Program-made: the position numbers and the translations under genes | Notes under the pieces: model-generated | What the model was told of the DNA's origin: nothing | Seen by the model: only the letters and a program-made list of their open reading frames with translations | Databases searched by the model: none | Shown: positions 6,064-6,475 of the stretch, in pieces | How positions within the stretch are numbered: the stretch's first letter is position 1 | Layout of the letters: every line of letters starts with the position of its first letter | Assembly (NCBI GenBank): GCA_016875515.1 | Contig: VGRA01000152.1 | Span: 1 to 6,475 of the forward strand | Length of the DNA: 6,475 nt | Source: Deltaproteobacteria bacterium | GTDB taxonomy: Bacteria; Myxococcota; Myxococcia; Myxococcales; Myxococcaceae | Direction of reading: 5' to 3'

Positions 6064-6153
6064 CTGGACGCCGCGCCCGCGCCACACGCCCACGGCACCC
6101 TTCACCTCCATGAACTCCACCCCGTCCCCCCTTCCGGGCCTGCTGGTGCGCTG

Positions 6154-6475
6154 ATGGCACGCCTCCTGGCCCACTGCTCGGACTTGCACCTTGGCCGCCC
6201 CGGCGCGGACGCGGCCGCCCGCGCGCTGTGCGCCACGCTCCTGGACGCCGGGGTGGACCACATGCTCATCACCGGGGACATCACCCAGTCTGGCCGGGGG
6301 CAGGAGTTCGCCCAGTTCCTGGAGATCTTCGCCGCCTTCTGCGGGCGCATGACGCTGGTCCCGGGAAACCATGACCGCATCGGCGGCGGCGTGGCGCACC
6401 ACATGATGCCGGGGGGCGCGCGCGTGGCGGTGGACACGCCCCCTGGCCTCTACATCGTCCGGGTGGACTCGTCCG
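6154..6475 (+). CDS. Metallophosphoesterase, 5' part (cut by window end)
   Basis: The first 107 residues of a calcineurin-like (class III) metallophosphoesterase are present. The two-metal site is visible as D10 and H12 in SDLHLG, D42 in ITGDIT, and N72-H73-D74 in PGNHD. The remaining metal histidines (GHxH) should lie beyond the window. The compact N-terminus and the GDITQSG form resemble the CpdA/Icc-type cyclic nucleotide phosphodiesterases. The substrate cannot be told from this part, and a UDP-diacylglucosamine hydrolase or Mre11-like enzyme is less likely but possible. The ATG at 6154 is chosen because the first beta strand starts at residue 3. The ribosome site is poor (CTGGTG), and the ATG overlaps the stop of an upstream short frame (TGATG). 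It lies downstream of phoBR on the same strand with possible PHO-box-like sites between, hinting at Pho control (inference). Confidence 0.92.
   Translation, partial: MARLLAHCSDLHLGRPGADAAARALCATLLDAGVDHMLITGDITQSGRGQEFAQFLEIFAAFCGRMTLVPGNHDRIGGGVAHHMMPGGARVAVDTPPGLYIVRVDSS

Larger units (their letters stand above)
5809..6153 (+). other. 345-nt stretch between phoR and the metallophosphoesterase
   Basis: No confident gene or intrinsic terminator is seen here. It holds a possible 44-residue ORF (5887-6021), phased 11-nt repeats at 5822-5865, two adjoining 8-bp palindromes (CCACGTGG 5858-5865 and GCCGCGGC 5865-5872), and a small AT-richer island at 6040-6064. A GTG-started 40-codon frame (6032-6154, with an internal ATG at 6110) ends in TGATG, overlapping the next gene's ATG. 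It has no ribosome site and looks more like leader sequence than a gene. Confidence 0.6.

Overview
The window is very GC-rich, with G or C at nearly every third codon position. It carries seven protein genes in tightly packed, mostly overlapping operons, plus one tRNA. GC content, GTG starts, gene style and protein flavour suggest a myxobacterium (Myxococcota, perhaps the Myxococcus/Corallococcus/Stigmatella group). This is inferred from reading alone and was not checked against a database.

Left part, minus strand (about 45-1700). Reading leftward from a divergent intergenic region: a small secreted lytic transglycosylase (DUF4124 + SLT domain), then pgsA (phosphatidylglycerophosphate synthase) 15 nt later, then tRNA-Gly(GCC) with an encoded CCA, then a strong intrinsic terminator with a GAAA loop. 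No promoter is visible between pgsA and the tRNA, so this looks like one unit ending at the terminator. It joins cell-wall turnover, anionic phospholipid synthesis and a tRNA. The first 44 bases could not be assigned.

Right part, plus strand (1744-6475). nadB (L-aspartate oxidase, NAD synthesis) is followed by a rhomboid intramembrane protease that overlaps it by 4 nt. After a 71-nt gap comes a two-component pair with another 4-nt GTGA overlap: a PhoB-like OmpR-family response regulator and a PhoR-like PAS-HisKA-HATPase kinase. This kinase has no membrane segment. A 345-nt stretch follows, with a possible 44-residue ORF. The 5' part of a class III metallophosphoesterase gene runs off the right edge.

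The most interesting unexplained signal is in the stretch after phoR. Half-sites resembling the PHO-box unit (CTGTCAC-like) recur at exact 11-nt phase at 5822-5861, and a second pair with 11-nt phase lies at 6046-6063, about 90 nt before the phosphoesterase. If PhoB binds here, the two-component system would control its own downstream neighbours. No good -10 element is seen, so this remains a hypothesis. Nothing in the window clearly amounts to a new defence, mobile or CRISPR system; it reads as core chromosome.
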